Translations under genes and position numbers: made by a program
Shown here: one piece after another, positions 62,277-64,000 of the stretch
Numbering within the stretch: position 1 is the first letter of the stretch
How the letters are laid out: the number at the start of each line of letters is the position of its first letter
The notes under the pieces: model-generated
Database searches by the model: none
Told to the model about the DNA's origin: nothing
Seen by the model: the letters and a program-made list of their open reading frames with translations, nothing else
Source: Nematostella vectensis
Taxonomy: Eukaryota; Cnidaria; Anthozoa; Actiniaria; Edwardsiidae
DNA: 64,000 nucleotides
Direction of reading: 5' to 3'
NCBI RefSeq assembly: GCF_932526225.1
Contig: NC_064048.1
Span: forward strand, 3,177,597-3,241,596

Positions 62277-64000
62277 TTAGCAGATTCCATCCAAGATAGG
62301 CCCTGTGATGTCTTCCAATTTATAATCGGTCACGTGAAACACGTGTTTATCGTCTGGATCCGAGGCAATATCTTTTAGTTCGGCTTCATTTGAATGAGGC
62401 CCAACTCCAATGGCGAACACTTCAACTCCATGATCCCTCACGTCTTGCGCGGGACCCGTCACATTTCCCTGCGCTTTTCCATCGGTAAGCACGACCAGAA
62501 CATTTTTCACACTCGGACGTGGTGCCTTCTTGAACACCTCTTCCAACGTGAACGTCAAAGCTTCTCCAGTGCGGGTTTGGCCACCATGTTGGTGAGAAAA
62601 TGCATCAACGGCTGCTTTGATATCGTTGATATGGTCGTAGTCGTCTAAGTCAAATTCTATCTTCGTCTTTGGTATCGTGGAGAAAAGAACAGCCGCGACC
62701 TCCGTGTCTCCTTCAGATATTGCATCCTTAAATTCCTCTGCCAAATCTTTAATGAACATCTGGAATTTACCAAAGTCTGTGTCGTTGACGCTCCCGGAAC
62801 TATCAACAAGGAATACGAGATTCATCTCCACAGAGCAATCTAATAAAAAACACATTTGTCAAAAAATGCTACTTCCCAGGCACAAAGCCAGAGGGAAGTG
62901 GGCAATCAAAGGTATCATTTGGGAAAAATGTTAAATATTTTACTTTATCGTTCAATACGAAATGACCCACTATTTCGCAGCCAAGGTGGTAGGGTAGATG
63001 TTCGCAACCTTTAATGTTTTGGAATATGCAGCACCAATAAAATTATTGAAGAAATGTGGAGAAACAACATTTGCTGAAATATTGAACGATATCCTCCTTA
63101 TAAAGTTTAAATGACTTAAATGTTGTTTTTTTTTACTTCTGTTTGTTTAACATTCACCAGGACGTCGGATAAGCAAGAGAAACCTTGTAGAAAACTTGGA
63201 TCACTTTCGTTGCTCAAAATTCACTGACAGAGTTTTTCTCGTTTAACTATGTACACATTAAAAGAGTAATCGTGCGGTAATATGATTTTACAGCCTATGA
63301 ACATGGGCGGATCCAAAATTTCTCGACGGGAACAAGATTGAGTTAAGTTGTGCAACACCGCCCTTCTCCCGCATTGCTTCGTACGTCGCCAATTATTATA
63401 CGAATTTGTATTTGCAGAAAATATCCATACCCCATACCCCCCCCCCCCCCCCCCCCCCCATTGAGGGATTGGAAACTCCGGGGTATGGGGGTTCAAACGC
63501 CCAGGAGGGGAGGGAAGGTAAAATGCCCTCAACAGTTACTGTATTTATTTTTTTTCCAGGGGGCTGAAAATTCCAGAAGGGTGGGGTGTCATACCTCCGA
63601 CCCACTCAATGGGAGGGGGGGTCATACCTCCGACCCCCTCAATGGGAGGGGGGGGGGGGTGGAGGGGGGGTATAGATATTTTCTGGAACTACACAATATG
63701 ATTTATTTTACAATAATGTCTGGATCTTACTTTTCATAGAGTAGACAAAGTTTGACCAGTGCTCTCCCACGCCATTGATGCAGTTGTCCGCTTTTCCATG
63801 GACGTCGAACCTCGAAGGTTCCACATCAGCCCAGCACTCTCCATAGAACTGGATTCCAAACTTCTCGTTCACGTTCTTCCTCTTTGCCCAACTTGCGCAC
63901 GCCGAGATGACGTGAGTCATATCAGGCCATTGGCTCCAGTCTATATAATTGCGGTGGTTGTGGTAGAGGTCGCGAAGTGCGCGGTTGGGTCGATCTTCGT
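62277..64000 (-). CDS. vWA-domain secreted protein, 3' part of gene
   Basis: Two minus-strand exons: 63731 to beyond 64000, and 62277-62839 (stop at 62277-62279), joined in phase 1 by a GTAAGA donor and a TTATTAG acceptor. The upstream exon encodes a Trp/Cys-rich module with FGIQFYGECW and VGEHWSNFVYSM, of a kind found in many anthozoan extracellular proteins. The last exon is a complete von Willebrand factor A domain with all metal-site (MIDAS) elements: DSSGS, the Thr in GGQTRTG, and LTDG. The protein ends right after this domain. Likely role: extracellular matrix or adhesion, binding partners through a divalent metal. The 5' part, including any signal peptide, is outside the window. Confidence 0.88.
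63416..63697. mobile_element. MITE, TTCCAGAAAATA-ended family, copy 2
   Basis: CAGAAAATATCCATACC at the left and ATATTTTCTGGAACTACAC at the right are inverted ends. The body includes the reverse of the GTAACTGTTAAGGGCATTTTA block of copy 1, a C-tract, and a tandem GTCATACCTCCGACCC unit. It sits in the intron of the vWA gene, in the opposite orientation to copy 1. Confidence 0.75.

Noticed and set aside
62394..62934. Plus-strand frames over the vWA exon
   Set aside because: Antisense to a strongly supported vWA domain with a complete metal-binding site.

Overview
This is a eukaryotic nuclear window: genes have introns with GT-AG junctions, TATA boxes and AATAAA signals, and long AT-rich stretches hold microsatellites, minisatellites and small foldback (MITE-like) elements. 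The gene content points to an animal, most likely an anthozoan cnidarian (sea anemone or coral): rhodopsin-class GPCRs, a Patched-related protein, a vWA protein with a Cys/Trp-rich domain of the kind common in anthozoan secreted proteins, and small and large secreted proteins resembling venom or defence products. The species was not determined.

Layout. 1-10,395: two tandem copies of a four-exon gene for a secreted six-cysteine peptide, separated by a relic of another gene's promoter. 10,570-17,100: gene debris (LRR-like piece, truncated GPCR) plus repeats. 18,517-22,470: a Patched/sterol-sensing-domain gene on the + strand with three frameshifts and a missing segment, hence a probable pseudogene, with a GT-rich minisatellite in an intron. 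23,066-24,490: foldback element and 37-bp minisatellite. 24,366-49,177: a direct tandem duplication of about 12-12.7 kb. Each unit holds one eight-exon, minus-strand gene for a secreted protein of about 569 residues; the copy at 25.4-32.8 kb has a nonsense codon and the copy at 38.1-44.8 kb looks intact. 49,177-54,350: gene-poor. 54,361-55,788: an intact two-exon GPCR; a decayed piece of it with its 3' flank recurs at 60,666-61,200. 62,277-64,000: the 3' end of a minus-strand vWA-domain gene running off the window.

The most striking feature is the link between the two secreted-protein loci. The promoter and first noncoding exon of the large secreted gene (34.6-35.4 kb, 46.7-47.5 kb) has an older, inverted, diverged relative at about 5.08-6.06 kb, between the two small-peptide copies. 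The two loci therefore share history, and both are being reshaped by duplication, apparent local gene conversion and loss. By family resemblance (inference) the large protein may be an alpha-helical pore-forming, jellyfish-toxin/Cry-like protein with an unusual acidic, Cys-motif C-terminus, and the small peptides may be toxin-like or antimicrobial. No direct evidence of activity can be read from the sequence.
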